Both the position numbers and the translations under genes were made by a program. A stretch of DNA of 64,000 nt, taken from the NCBI RefSeq assembly GCF_000220395.1, contig NW_004085912.1, positions 1 to 64,000 of the forward strand. The letters are read 5' to 3'. This document shows positions 1 through 13,386 of this stretch, one piece after another. The stretch is from Ichthyophthirius multifiliis (lineage: Eukaryota > Ciliophora > Oligohymenophorea > Hymenostomatida). How positions within the stretch are numbered: the stretch's first letter is position 1; each line of letters starts with the position of its first letter. The notes under the pieces are model-generated. The model worked only from the letters and a program-made list of their open reading frames with translations. It ran no database searches and had not been told where the DNA came from.

Positions 1-182
1 AATAAAACATATTTAATTTTATAAAATATGTTTATTACCTTTTTCTAATTAGAAAAATAAAGATATATTATATTTTTATTAAAAGAAATCAATTCTTAAT
101 TTTTTAACAACATTAAAAACTAAATAAAATAATCTAAAAACAAATATAAAAATAAAAAAAACTTAAATATAATTATAAAAAA

Positions 183-1370
<1,188 letters not shown>

Positions 1371-1907
1371 TATTATTTATATATTAATGATTGTATTTTG
1401 AAAAAAAAAAAAAAATGAAAAATAAATAAATATTATTAAAAAAAAAATATAAATAAATATATATAAATATATATAAATACATATATATATAAATATAAAT
1501 AAATATGATTATATTTATAATACTTTAAAAATTTTTTTTTTTATTATTTTTATATTTTTTTATAAATCAATTGAAAATAGAATAAATGAGTTTATCTTTT
1601 ATTTTATTTTTTATATATAATATTTACTTAATTATTTTTAAAAATATGATTCTATTTATAAATATATATTACTTTTTTATTTTTTAAATTATTTTAATAT
1701 CGATTTTATTTTATCTTCTAAATATTTTCATTTTTATTTTATTAATTTTTTTTTAAAACAATTTATATATAAAATTATTTTTAATGAAGAATAACATCTG
1801 ATATATTTTTTTTTATTGATTGAGTTTTTAGAAATTAATTACAGAATTAATATAAAAATTTTACAATTTATAAATTTTGAGTTTATATATAAATATAATT
1901 TTATTTT
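1371..1907. other. Convergent intergenic spacer
   Basis: Lies between the 3' ends of QTRT2 and the TLDc gene. It holds AT runs and a short (AATATAT)-like stretch near 1450-1500. No open frame with protein-like composition was seen on either strand. Confidence 0.6.
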
Positions 1908-2744
1908 TCATGATTCATCTAAATATGGGAGTATTTAATTATTTACTTAATAATTTTATTATTAATCATTATCTTATTATTCTTAATCATCATTATATTG
2001 TTATGATAACATTATTTCCCAATTTATTTATGAAGTATGTGAATATGTGAAACCTTTTAATTTTATAAATAAATTTTTCTATATTATTATTAAATTTTTT
2101 TTACCAAAAAACATTTCTTTATCAAAATCATTTAAAAACATTTTTTTAAAAGGTTGCTTAATTTTTCTATTTTACAATTACCTAATTTATATTATTATTA
2201 ATATTGTATTTTTTTTATAAAAAAAAGACATTAGTTAATCTCTTTTTTATTAATTAAAAAGTTCTAATATATTCTAATTTTTACCAAAAGCATATATTTC
2301 TAAGGTATCAACTTTTAATATTTTTTATGAAATTTATTGATTTTCGTTGATAAAAACACCTCCTTTTTCATAAAATTCATCTTATAAACAAAAATAACAT
2401 TTTGTAAATATATTTTCATCAATCCAAAGTTTAAATTAGTCATAGTTTCCTCCAAAACCTTTTAAAATAAAAAAAAAATAGTAAGAAGTTTAATTTTATT
2501 ATTTAATAGAAAAAAACCTATCCCTAACTTATATTTAATATTTCCTTTTCTAGAATTAAAATATGCACAGTTATTTTATTTTGCATTAAAGATCTAAAAA
2601 TAAGGTTATATTTGAAAAACAAAACTATTTTCATCTCCTTAAAACTCTATTTAATCTTTCCAAGGTAAATTATTATAACCTCCATAAACATATTTTCCAC
2701 TTTTAATAATGATAATAGTTGGAGAAGTATAACCTGATATAAAT

Positions 2745-2792
<48 letters not shown>

Positions 2793-3504
2793 TATATATA
2801 TATATTTTATTAATACCTATTATAGAAGTTCTTATTGATGTTAAACTAATTCCATTTTTTTATGATAAAAATAACTAATAAATACAATCATTATTTATAA
2901 AAAATTGATGTTTATTTAATATTAGAAATATGATAAATTCTTCGTTTAGTAATGAATTTTATTCTTATTATTATTAATATTATGGTAGTTTTAAGTAAAT
3001 AGATTTATAAATAAGTTTATTATAAAAGCTTTCTTATAAAATTTCATTTATATGTTTAAAAAGGCTATTTTTAATATATTTAACTAAAATTTTTATTTAT
3101 AAATTATTGAATTCTTCTTCGAATTTTTATTTATATATATTTTATAATTTTTCAATGAAATTTTTTTTTGTATCATCTTATTTTATTTCAAATAAATTTA
3201 AAATAAAATCAATTATTAGTTCAAATTCTTACATATTTATCTAGTCATTTTAAAAAAATATTTCAAATAAAATCATTAATGGTTCCTTTTATTTATTTTT
3301 GGTAAATTAATATATTATTTCTAAATAATTCTCAAAATCAATTTTTTTATTTTATGAACCTGACACTAATTTTTAATAAAAATGATAATCTTTTGGAAAC
3401 AAAAAAGAGAAATCTCCTTATATTTCTTAAAAAGTTTTTTAGGCTTAAAAAAGTTCATTTTTATTAAAAAATAAACTATTTGAATTTAATTATTATTAAC
3501 CCAT
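1908..3504 (-). CDS. TLDc-domain protein, MEAK7/TLDC1 type
   Basis: Resembles MEAK7 (TLDC1), an N-myristoylated lysosomal TLDc protein that binds mTOR in animals. The protein begins MGQQQ, so the Met-Gly needed for myristoylation is present. A helical region of about 220 residues is followed by a TLDc domain: PTIIIIKSGKYVYGGYNNLP, then FQGDENSFVFQIQP, then GFGGNYDQFKLWIDE and finally VDTLEIYAFGK. The FQGD box, the GxGGxxxxFxLWxD box and the terminal (V/I)E(V/I)xAxG strand follow MEAK7 more closely than OXR1 or TBC1D24. Two introns are clear: one (TA)-rich around 2738-2814 and a second around 2465-2508. The tail after the domain is Gln/Asn-rich and ends at TGA at 1908. The start at 3504 assumes the upstream coiled-coil gene is separate because that frame closes at TGA (3660). 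Confidence 0.75.
2748..2787. repeat. (TA)n microsatellite inside an intron
   Basis: About 20 TA units, followed after a two-base interruption by a further short TA run. It sits inside the first intron of the TLDc gene, between the GT donor and AG acceptor used to join SIIG to YTSP. Confidence 0.85.
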
Positions 3505-3659
3505 TTATATATAATATATAGATTTCTATAAATAAATATTTATAAATTTTAACATATATATTTTATATAAATATAATATTGATATATATATAAAAACATA
3601 TAAATATTAATAATTTTTTTTAATATATATATTTCAATTATCTATATATATATATTAGT

Positions 3660-5540
3660 TCATATCTAGAAATTTTTTTTTTAGAAAGTAAACATATTTT
3701 CATTTAAATTCAAAAAAGATTTTTTATTTTAAAAATTCGGTGAAATATTACTTACTATTTTCTTTTCATTTAAAAAACTCATTTATTTTCTTGTAGTATT
3801 CTAAGGTGTAATATTTCTACTAGTATTAGGATTTAATACACTAGTAGAATGATCTTTTTTTAATTTGACCATTACATTAAGTTGATTAAAATTGAATAAA
3901 TTTGAAGAACTTTAATAATGATTTCCGGAAATTAATTTATTTTGAATTTTATTATTATTATTAATATTAAAAAATTCATTATATTTATCTTATTTATTAA
4001 TATTTTTATAAAAACTATACTATTAACTATTATTTTCATCTGTAATTTATTATTTTTCATTTAATTTTTATTTTAGATGATTATTTTTTAAATTAATATC
4101 AAAAATGATATTTTCATAATATATTTTTTAATCATTTAATTCTTTAGAAAGAAAATCAATTTATTTTAAAATAACCATAATATTTTCATTTTCTTCTATA
4201 TTTTTTCTTCTAAATTAATAACTTTTTGTTCTATTTATTCTTTTTTTTTTACAATTATCTACATGTTTTATCTAATTCTTCTTTTTCTTATTTTAAATAT
4301 CTAATTTAATCATTTATTTGATTTAATTCTTGACTTTTTCTTTCTATTTCTTTTATTTTTTTTATTATTCAGAATTTTCATTTTTAAGATTATTTTCATT
4401 CATTTTTTATTATAAATCAGGATTCTTTATATTTAAATCAATTATTTTTTACTATAATTCAGAGTTTTTTAATTAATATTCATTGATTTTTTATTAAAAT
4501 TCATTTATTATTTATATTAATTCGGCATTTTTTTATTAATATTCAGTATTTTTTTATTATAATTCTGCCGTTTTTAGTTATTATTCCATATTTTTATTTT
4601 ATAAATCATTAATGTTTTATTATAATATATTAATAGTTTATTTTAACTCATTATTTTTTTAATAAAACTCTCCACTTTTTTATTAAAACTCATTATTTTT
4701 TTATTAAACTTCCTTATTATTTATTTACAATAAATTATTTTTTCTTTCAACTCCTAAATGTTTTATTATAAATAATTATTTTTTATACCTAATTCATTAT
4801 TTTATTATTAAGAATTATTTCCTTTCTATATTAAAATTATTTAATTCTCAAAATCTTCATTTTTTTTACCTAAACAATCATTAATTTATTAAATTCTATC
4901 TATTTTTTTACTCTATTCATTTATAAATTTATCTTAATTTTCTATCTTTAATTTTAATTCATTTATAAATTAATTTTAGTCATTAATTTTTTCATTTTAT
5001 TCATTTATATGTAAATATTATTAGTTATTTTTCATATTTAAATCATTTATTAATTAATCTTATTCAATTATTTTTTAATTTAAATCGTTTATTTTTTGGT
5101 TTAATTCATTAATTTTTTAAATAAATTCTTCGTTATTATTATTCTCTATTATATCAGTGTTTTTTGAAAAATCATTACTTTTTTTGAATGAAAAGCTCTC
5201 GAATTCGTTATTTTCGAAAAATGAAGTTTAAGTAGATCTATTTTAATTAAGAAAAGAATTAAAATTCAAAAAATTATTCTTATTTTTTTTCAATTCAAAT
5301 ATTTCTATATTCAAAAAATGTATTTTCTATTCATAAATAAGCTTTTCATTTTCAGCTTTATTATATATTTCTTTATATGAAATTTCTTTTATTTTATACT
5401 AACTTTATATATTTTTTAATTAGTTTGCCAATTTTTCTACCTCTTTATAATTTTTTTCTTTGATATCTTCAATATTTTTTTCGTAATTAATTCTGTTTTT
5501 AATCAAATCACTTTAAAAATATAAAATAAAAAAAAAATAT

Positions 5541-5579
<39 letters not shown>

Positions 5580-6871
5580 ATATATAATATATAATATAAT
5601 ATTTTAATATTAAATTCTTATTTTTTAAAAAAAAATATTTACTATTTATTGTATTATTTAAAAAATTACTTTTATAAATTTTCTATTTATTCTTCTGCTT
5701 ATTTCATTAGATCATCATAATATAGTTCTTTTTCTTCCCATTATTATTAAATAATTTCTTCTTTTTTTATTTTCTTATTTTCTCATTTTACTCTTAAATT
5801 TAATATTTTAAATCTTTAATTTCTTCATTTTAATTTTTAATTTTTTCTTATAAATCTTGTATATATTTCTTTTTATTATTATCTTTTTCAATTTCTTCAG
5901 TATCATTTTATTTTTTACTATAAAACTTCAAAAAATCTGTCGACATTTCAAAAACACACTATTAATTTTCAAAAAAATCCCTATTTTTATTTTAATTGAA
6001 ATATTTAAAAGACTCCTTAATAACTTTTATTAAAAATTCCAAAATAATAAGCTTTTTATTTCCAAAACAAGGAGTATTTTCTATATAAAATTAATAAAAA
6101 ATATCTAAATCATCTACAAATTCTTCAAAGCATTCATAATTATTCATTTTATTTTAAAAATATTAAAATTCTTTTAAAATAAAATGCCCGCATTCATTCT
6201 TTATTTTTTTTAAAAAAAATATATAAAATATACAAATATATATATATATATATACTATTTTATAACTATTAATTTAACAAAAACAGCTTATTAGTTTTCT
6301 TGAAAAAAAAGGCTAAATTTTTTAATAAAAACTCTTTATTTTTAACCTAAAATTCTTATAAAAAATCAACCAAAATTTGATTCTTGTAATTTTCAAATTA
6401 AAAATCATCTAATATATTTGATTATTATTATTCTTAAAATTCGCCAATTTTATAAAAAATTAGATTTTTTGCCATTTTTTCTTATAAATCTTCCAAAAGC
6501 CATTATTTTTCTTCAAAATAAGTCATAAAAAAATCTACAAACTTTCCATAAACAATTCTTTAATTATTTATTTCATTTTTATCGAATAAAAATTCTAATT
6601 AAATCTCATCTAAATAAAAACATTCTATATTTTTATCTAATTCACTACTTAAATCTTATATTTATTCTACTATATTTTGATTAGCTAACATATATATATT
6701 TTTAAAAATACATAAGCAAATACTTAATACTCTATAAAAATTTCTTAAATATATTTTATCGTTTTCATATAATAATATTATCAGATTTATTTCTAATGGA
6801 TTTCCATTTTGGTTATTTATATATATTTCGGCTTATAAATCATTTTCTTAACTTTTTTCACTTTATTCCAT
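3660..6871 (-). CDS. Long coiled-coil protein with tandem heptads
   Basis: No family recognised. The frame starts MEQSEKSQEN and continues through an N-terminal helical region (LLYENDKIYLRNFY, YFEEKQWLLEDLQEKM) to a (TA)-rich intron near 6190-6260, then a second globular-looking part (MNNYECFEEFVDDLDIFY). A coiled coil follows. Around 4380-4760 at least fifteen consecutive heptads of the type N-x-E-L-Q-Q-K are visible (NNEFQQK, TAELQQK, NTEYQQK, NSELQQK), with nearly all Gln encoded by TAA. The C-terminus (DHSTSVLNPNTSRNITPQNT) is Ser/Thr-rich. Another (TA)-rich intron lies near 5515-5660. At least two places need one extra base in an A run to stay in frame (T run at 5762-5768 on +, and near 4700). 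The intron near 6200 also has a one-base phase mismatch. The frame is open upstream to about 6960, so the true 5' end may be near 7030. Probably cytoskeletal or basal-body; that is a guess from composition only. Confidence 0.6.
4380..4760 (-). repeat. Degenerate 21-nt tandem repeat coding heptads
   Basis: On the minus strand, units resembling AATAAAAAAATGCCGAATTA recur about every 21 nt and translate as N-(A/T/S/I)-E-(L/F/Y)-Q-Q-K. Units differ at several positions, so the array is old or held by selection on the protein rather than recently amplified. Confidence 0.65.
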
Positions 6872-7567
6872 TAATATTAATTTTTAAACATTTATTTCAT
6901 TTATTTCTTATAAAAATTATCCTTCATATATTATTTATAAACTATTATCTTTTTGTTTTTAAGGTAAGTATATATATATATATATATTATTTTATTTTAC
7001 CATTCTATATATCAGTGATTGATACATTTTAATTATTATATAATTTTAAAAATAATTAGGATTATTCAATTATTTAGTTTATCATTTTTGTTATTTGATT
7101 TATTTAATTTTTTTTTAAAAAAAAGAAAATATTTTACCAACAAAAATTTAAATTTATTATATATACATAAAATAATATTATAAAATTATAATTATAAAAT
7201 TATTTTTTTTGTTATTTTTTTATATTTTTCTATTTTCTTATTTATATATTAATATTTTTTATTTTTTTATTTATTTAAAAAAAAAAAAAAAATTTAAATT
7301 TTATAAATATAAATTGCTTTCATTTCCTCTTTATTATTTTTAAAAATAAAATAAAAACATACTAACATTAATTAATATTAAATTAAGCAAATATCAAAAT
7401 TATTTATTTAATTAAAAAATAAAAAATGCTTAATTAAAAATATCTTTATATATATATATATAAATTATATTAAATTTATATATATATATATTATAATAAA
7501 TATCATAATATTAAAAGAAATATAATTTTATAAATAAAAAAAAAAAAAATACAAATAACAAAAACAA
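6872..7567. other. Spacer between two minus-strand genes
   Basis: The minus-strand frame of the coiled-coil gene stays open to about 6960. A short Met-initiated segment near 7030, followed by a GT-rich (TA)n tract, could be its first exon, but the splice phase is off by one. The remainder (about 7040-7567) is AT-rich with A and T runs and no recognisable element. Confidence 0.45.
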
Positions 7568-8471
7568 TCATTAACAAATTTTTTTAAAATCATTTTCTTT
7601 TTATGAATAAAAAAAATTCTAAAAAAAAGCATTTTAAAAATCGAACTCATTTTCTGTAAATTCTTTTTTTTAAAATTTTAAATATCAAATTCGTCTTCCT
7701 TTTCTATATAATGTTTATTTTTCTATAATCCTCCAAATTAGAAACTATAATTTTACCAATAAACTTTTTTTGGGTATTCAAAAGCATTTATAAATCCTCT
7801 TTCGCTTAAAATAACAATACATCCTTCCCATCTTTAATTATTTAAAAGAATTTTCGGTCTATCACTTTACATTATAAGTATTTATTTCTTTTAATTTTTC
7901 ATATTTATTAAACATGTAGAACAATTTAAATTAGTACTATCTAAATACACTAAATACTCCTCCTAGTTTTCTTAATTGTCATACCAAAAAATAGGCCATG
8001 AAAGTCTCTTTTATTACTCAACAACAGCTTATTCTTCCAAATAAGGTTCAATTTTAATATTCTAAAGATTTATATTGTATAAAAATATACCCTTTTATCA
8101 ATTAATAAAGTCATTTTATTAAACTTAGGGTTAGTATTGATTTAAACAATTTACATGTCGTAATTATTAAAATTTTTAAGTTCAATTTTATAAAGAACAT
8201 CAAGCTTATTTCCATCTTTTTGATAAGAAATAATTTACAAAGAACGATTTATACAAATGAGTATAACATTAATATTTTTGGTACATTTTTAATAAATATA
8301 TATTCCATAACTTAAAGATTCTAAAAAAATTAATTTATTTTCACTTATAGGCGTACTATTTTATTCAACATTTTTAGATAAATCTTGCATGTATATATTA
8401 TTATTACTATTATTAATATTACTTTATATTATTTATTATATATAAAAAAAAATTAATAAATGAATAAATCA

Positions 8472-8512
<41 letters not shown>

Positions 8513-9188
8513 TTTATATATATATATTTTTAATTATTACTTTTATATATTTTTTTAACTTAATAAAGATTTTTAATATTAATCTTAATTTTCTGAATTA
8601 CTTGAAATATTTGAAACGTTTTCTAAATTATCATTGCATGGGCTTTAAACTATTCTTATTTTTTCTTCTTATATTATTTTTTATATTTATTATGTTTTCA
8701 AATTTCCTATTTATAAATTTTTTAGTCCGAAAATAAAGTTATTTTTATTTTAAGGATCACAATTTAAAAAATTTATCTTTTCTTCTAATTGAATTTAGTA
8801 TATGAGTTTATTTTCATTTATTTCTATTGCGAAAATTGTATTTTTTATACATAATAGAATCAGGTTGCTATTTTTGGTAAATCTAATAAAAATTTCTTAT
8901 TTGAAATTTTTATCTAAGTATTATTGGTCAATTATATTTGTTATATTTATTTTTTATAATAAATTTCGGGTAATATTGTCTATTAATATTAATTTGTAGT
9001 TAAATGTTAATAGACATAAAATTGTTTCATATTAATTTAATTAAATTTGCTAAATATTTTTTATGTCTTAGAATATTTAATACTATGAAAAGTCTATTTC
9101 TTTTTCTAATTTTTTTTTTTTTTTTTTTTTATTAGTGTATTTTCTTTTAATATTTTTTTTTTTTTTTAAATATGATGATAATTGTCAT
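7568..9188 (-). CDS. Unrecognised protein, beta-propeller-like
   Basis: I do not recognise the family. Alternating short hydrophobic strands suggest WD40-like blades: ETILCLLTFNYKLILIDNIT, NSNLILLCIKNTIFAIEINE and WEGCIVILSERGFINAFEYP. Two exon blocks are joined by a (TA)-rich intron (about 8402-8540) whose GTAATA...ATAG borders keep frame (NIQNNNNIYMQDLSKN). Two single-base deficits in homopolymers interrupt the second block, near 8083 (T/A run) and at the eight-T run 7663-7671 on +. With these restored it ends ENEFDFQNAFF...KKICQ and TGA at 7568. The 5' end is uncertain: a 20-odd A run (T run on + near 9110-9131) precedes the first confident codons, and the ATG at 9188 is only the nearest plausible start. 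Confidence 0.5.
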
Positions 9189-9668
9189 TTTAATTTTAAT
9201 ATTAAGATAAAAATATATTAATTAAATATAATATATATTCTTTTTTATTTTACATTATTTTAATTTTTTAGACATTTTTGTTTTTGCTTTTTATTTTATT
9301 TTTGGATTTGTTTTTTTTATTATTATTTTTTTTTAAAAAAAAAAAAAAAAAAAAAAATATTAATTTAAAAACAATTTTATAAATTAAAATGAGGCGGAAA
9401 ATATAAAAATCAATTATAAAAATAAAAAGATCTAAAATAATAACAAATATATTAATATATTTCATAAATAATAAATGTTATATATATATAAAAATAATAT
9501 TATTATTTTTTTTATAAATTTTAAATAAATAGTATTTAATATATATATAAAAAAGTCTAATTTAATTTAAATTTTATTTAAACCCAATTTTTTTTTCGAA
9601 AAAGAAAACTATAAAAAATAGATAAAAAATTTACAAATTTTCAGAATTAAAAAAAAATCAAAAAAAAA
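9189..9668. other. Low-complexity spacer
   Basis: Long T and A runs dominate, including a pure A run near 9335-9357. A minus-strand Met-initiated ORF at 9268-9465 is only Phe/Ile/Lys low complexity and is not called as a gene. Confidence 0.55.
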
Positions 9669-10825
9669 TCAAAATTTATGAATAACAGTCTATACAAATT
9701 CTTCAATATTTTCAATAAACTATTCTAAATAAATATCAATATTATATAGCCATTATTAACTCAAAAGTATACTCTATGGCCATTGACTACTAAAATCTTT
9801 TAATTCTTTATTATTCTTTCTATCTTCCTATTCTTTATTTGAATAAAACATACATAAAATCCAATAACAGCACATACTAATCCATAAATCTTCCTTTAAG
9901 CAATTTCTTTAATAAACCTAAAGTATATCTGGTATACTTTTTTAAAAATACTTCCCAGTAATCCCCAATTAATAGATTAGATCTTTCGAAAATTTCCAAT
10001 ATCCTTCTTCTTAAATTTCACTTTCTAGCATCTATATCATCTAAACGAATTTTTTTTAATTCATTTTTCCTATAATCCATCCTCCACTTGTACTACCAAT
10101 AATAGCACCGACAACCCCTCCAAAAAAAGCACCAAAAACCGGTACTGGAATAAAACTTTGGCCAATAAAAGCCCCTGAAAGTGAACCAGAAATCGCTGAC
10201 CCTGTCTATATAGCAATTTTTCCAACCTAATTTAATTTACATTATCTATTAGCCGCCTTATTTTAAGCCAACTCTAATGTCTGAAATCCTAAACCTCCTA
10301 TTAATAAAAGTGTTCCTATGATTGGAACTCTTTAAATTATATAAGTTATAGACCCATTCACAGTAGCTTAGTAACCGAAATCTTTTAAAAAATCAGTTGT
10401 TGAATTATATCTATAGTTTTATATATACAAATATTTTTATTTTTTTTTTAAAAAAAAATACTTATTTATATTAACCAAACAATATCCTAAAGATGATCCA
10501 ATATCTCCGGCAGCTGAATTAATTAAAGGAAGGGTTTAATGTTCAATTATTTAAAATTCTGTTTAGGCAGATTTGATAATTTTTTTGGTTTCGCTTACAT
10601 AAGATATTGCCTTTACGTTTTATTTTAAATAATTACTTATTGGTTTATTTTTCATTGGATTAATAATTTGATCCCTTGAACACATTATTTTCCTTTCATG
10701 ATTATCTTTTTAATACCAATTTGAGTTTATGTATTTTTTATTAACTAAAATTAATTAATTTTCCTCATTTTTATGTAAAATATAACTTTTTCCTTTAAAA
10801 AAATTAATAATATATATATATATAA

Positions 10826-10890
<65 letters not shown>

Positions 10891-12065
10891 ATTTTATAGT
10901 TCTACCAAATATCCAATTTATCCGTCATCTTCTTTTTCTAATAAAGTAACTTCAAATTATTCATGTATTTATTTTTTAGTTAACAAACCTAATTTGTTAG
11001 CTAATAATTCTTTCATGTCTTATTTTTCTTAATAAAATATTTTCTCCTATAAATAATTTTCTAATTCTTCATTCGGATTTTCTATTTATTTTTAAATATC
11101 ATCCTTATAAAAAATATAAATATATATATATATATTTAAATATATATATATATATATATTATAAATATATATATTTATATATATATATTAAATAATTAAA
11201 TATATACATTTTATGAACAATTTAAATCAAACAGTTCATGATTTAGAATTATATATTAAACGAATTTAACTTGATATTAAATGTCGATATAACAAAAGAA
11301 GTTATTCTTCAGATCATTTAAAATATCATTATGAATTCTTTTCGCTAATTCCTTTAATAATCCAATAATAACAAATCTATTAATATAAATTGCTTTTTAA
11401 GTTCTTTCTTTAAAATATTCAATAAATTCTAACATGCGCTATTTATTTTCTTAAAAAACAGACGAAATTTACCAACTCATTATTTAAATAAATTCTAAAA
11501 TTTCTTCTTTATTTAGATAAATTAAATGCTCATTATTTTTTGGTAATATTTCTTCCAGTTTATATAATATCTTTGTATATATTGCATTTTTACATAATCT
11601 TAAGTCTATTTAATCATCTAAAATTTCCATATTTTCAAGTTTTTCTAAAAAACCAGATTCGAAAAAATCTATATATATTTAAGGTATTTAAGTTAGTGCA
11701 TATATCATTAATTATGAGTCCATATATATACTTTTTTTGACTTTTTCTTGTAAATTTTCTTCTATTATTTCTTATGGAAATTTTTACTCGTCCAAAAATT
11801 GAGTAATATTTTATGAAATTTTTTATTTTTTTGGAATTTTATATTTTTCTAATTGCTCTTAATATAAAATAAAGCATTACCTTAATGTTTTTTTTAATAT
11901 TATTATTATTTCATCAAATATATTTCCATCTTTTTAATTTTAATTTTTTATTATTTAATCTATTTATGACTTTAATTGATATATTGAATTTTAAGATATA
12001 TTTATTTGTTTTAATAATTATATTATTTGTTTATTTTATTATTCTTTAATATTTTGTTCTTACAT
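9669..12065 (-). CDS. Unrecognised protein with glycine-zipper membrane domain
   Basis: Family not recognised. From the ATG at 12065 an N-terminal Gln-rich coiled coil (MQEQNIKEQQNKQIIQLLKQ) leads into an acidic helical region (YTKILYKLEEILPKNNEHLI) and then, after two (TA)-rich introns (about 11107-11208 and 10790-10890), a linker. The C-terminal half holds a glycine-rich hydrophobic stretch: PIIGTLLLIGGLGFQTLELA, GSAISGSLSGAFIGQS and VFGAFFGGVVGAIIGSTSGG. The GxxxG spacing is typical of glycine zippers that pack helices in membranes. A third intron at about 10406-10456 keeps frame (NINK to YNSTTDF). The tail is again soluble (IYLEQFIENIEEFVQTVIHK). All three introns splice in phase with no correction, so the model is internally consistent. 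A membrane role is inferred from composition only. Confidence 0.65.
10836..10888. repeat. (TA)n microsatellite inside an intron
   Basis: About 26 TA units forming most of an intron of the glycine-zipper gene, between the exon ending GYLVELQNG and the exon beginning KSYILHKNE. Confidence 0.85.
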
Positions 12066-12700
12066 TTATTTATTCTAGTATAATTTAATAAATATTTATA
12101 ATTGTTTTTTTTATTATTTTAGAAATCTATTTATTAATAATATAAATATAATGTATATTTAAGATATATAAGTTTTTTTAGTTATTTTATATATTTTTAT
12201 TTTATTTTTTTATTTTGTTTTTGTGATGATAATTTTTTATGGTAAAAAAATATATAAAATAAAATCAATATGTAATAAAATTTTTTTTTTTTTTTTTTAA
12301 TTAAAATAATACTTTTTTTTATTATGTATATATTAATTAAAAATAATTATATAATATTTATAGTAATATTATATTTTTAAAGAAAAATATTTAATATTGA
12401 TTATTTGAATTAATTATTTAAATCTTTAAAAAAAAATAAAAATAAAAAAAATAAAAAAAAATATTTAAATAATAAAAACAAAAGTATTTTAAACTGCTAT
12501 TTTTTTATTTTATTTTTAAATATGATTTTTATTTCATTTTACATTTTATTTATTTTTAGCAATAAAAAATAATTTTTATTTTTTTTTAATTCTTATAACA
12601 TATTTCAAATTTTAAATGATTAATTTCAAAAATTAAATTTAAAATTTATATCAATTATTTTCTTTTTTTGTAAAATATTTAAAAAGGAAATAATTCACTA

Positions 12701-12767
<67 letters not shown>

Positions 12768-12946
12768 TAAAAATAACAAAAAGCACATAAAAATTAAATT
12801 AAATATATAAAAAAACACTAAGAATAATTATATTAATAAAAAAAGAAATATATTAAACAAAAAAAAATTTCATTTTCAATATAAAAAATTTCTCCGAAAA
12901 AGAAAAAACAAACACAAAACTATATTAAAATAGACTATAAAAAAAA
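12066..12946. other. Divergent intergenic region with long (TA)n
   Basis: Separates two genes transcribed away from each other, so promoters of both should lie here. It contains a (TA)n tract of about 60 bp at 12704-12764 and several A/T runs. In this background no TATA-type element can be told from noise. Confidence 0.5.
12704..12764. repeat. (TA)n microsatellite, about 30 units
   Basis: Uninterrupted TA dinucleotides in the divergent intergenic region upstream of the cyclin gene. Confidence 0.9.
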
Positions 12947-13338
12947 ATGGAAAATATAATAAAGCAACAAGAATATAACATAATATATTCAAAACTACTA
13001 ATATAAATGTAAACTAAAAATAAAAATGAAAGAAATACAAGCAACAATACAAATTCTTATAAAAATACACAATAACCAGATTCTAATACAAAAATTGGAC
13101 AAAGCATATTCAAAGCATAATATAAAGAAAAAAACAATGGTAAATAATTAAAACAAAATAATTAAATTATAGAGAATAATAATAATAATAATAACAATAA
13201 TGTAATATTTCCTAATTAAGAGGTTTTAAATGAATTAATGAACAATAGAGGCTCTACAAAAAATGTATAAAAAAGTGCGAACAATTATTTTTTAGCTAGA
13301 ATGAGGAGATAATAATAGAAATCTTAAATGGAATTTAA

Positions 13339-13386
<48 letters not shown>

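Noticed and set aside
6796-7032. Plus-strand standard-code ORF followed by a GTAAGT...CAG intron-like segment
   Set aside because: The protein is hydrophobic low complexity and the minus strand carries a better frame; kept only as a note on the uncertain 5' end of the coiled-coil gene.
9268-9465. Minus-strand ORF with Lys/Asn-rich end
   Set aside because: Pure low complexity built from A and T runs with no conserved-looking segment.
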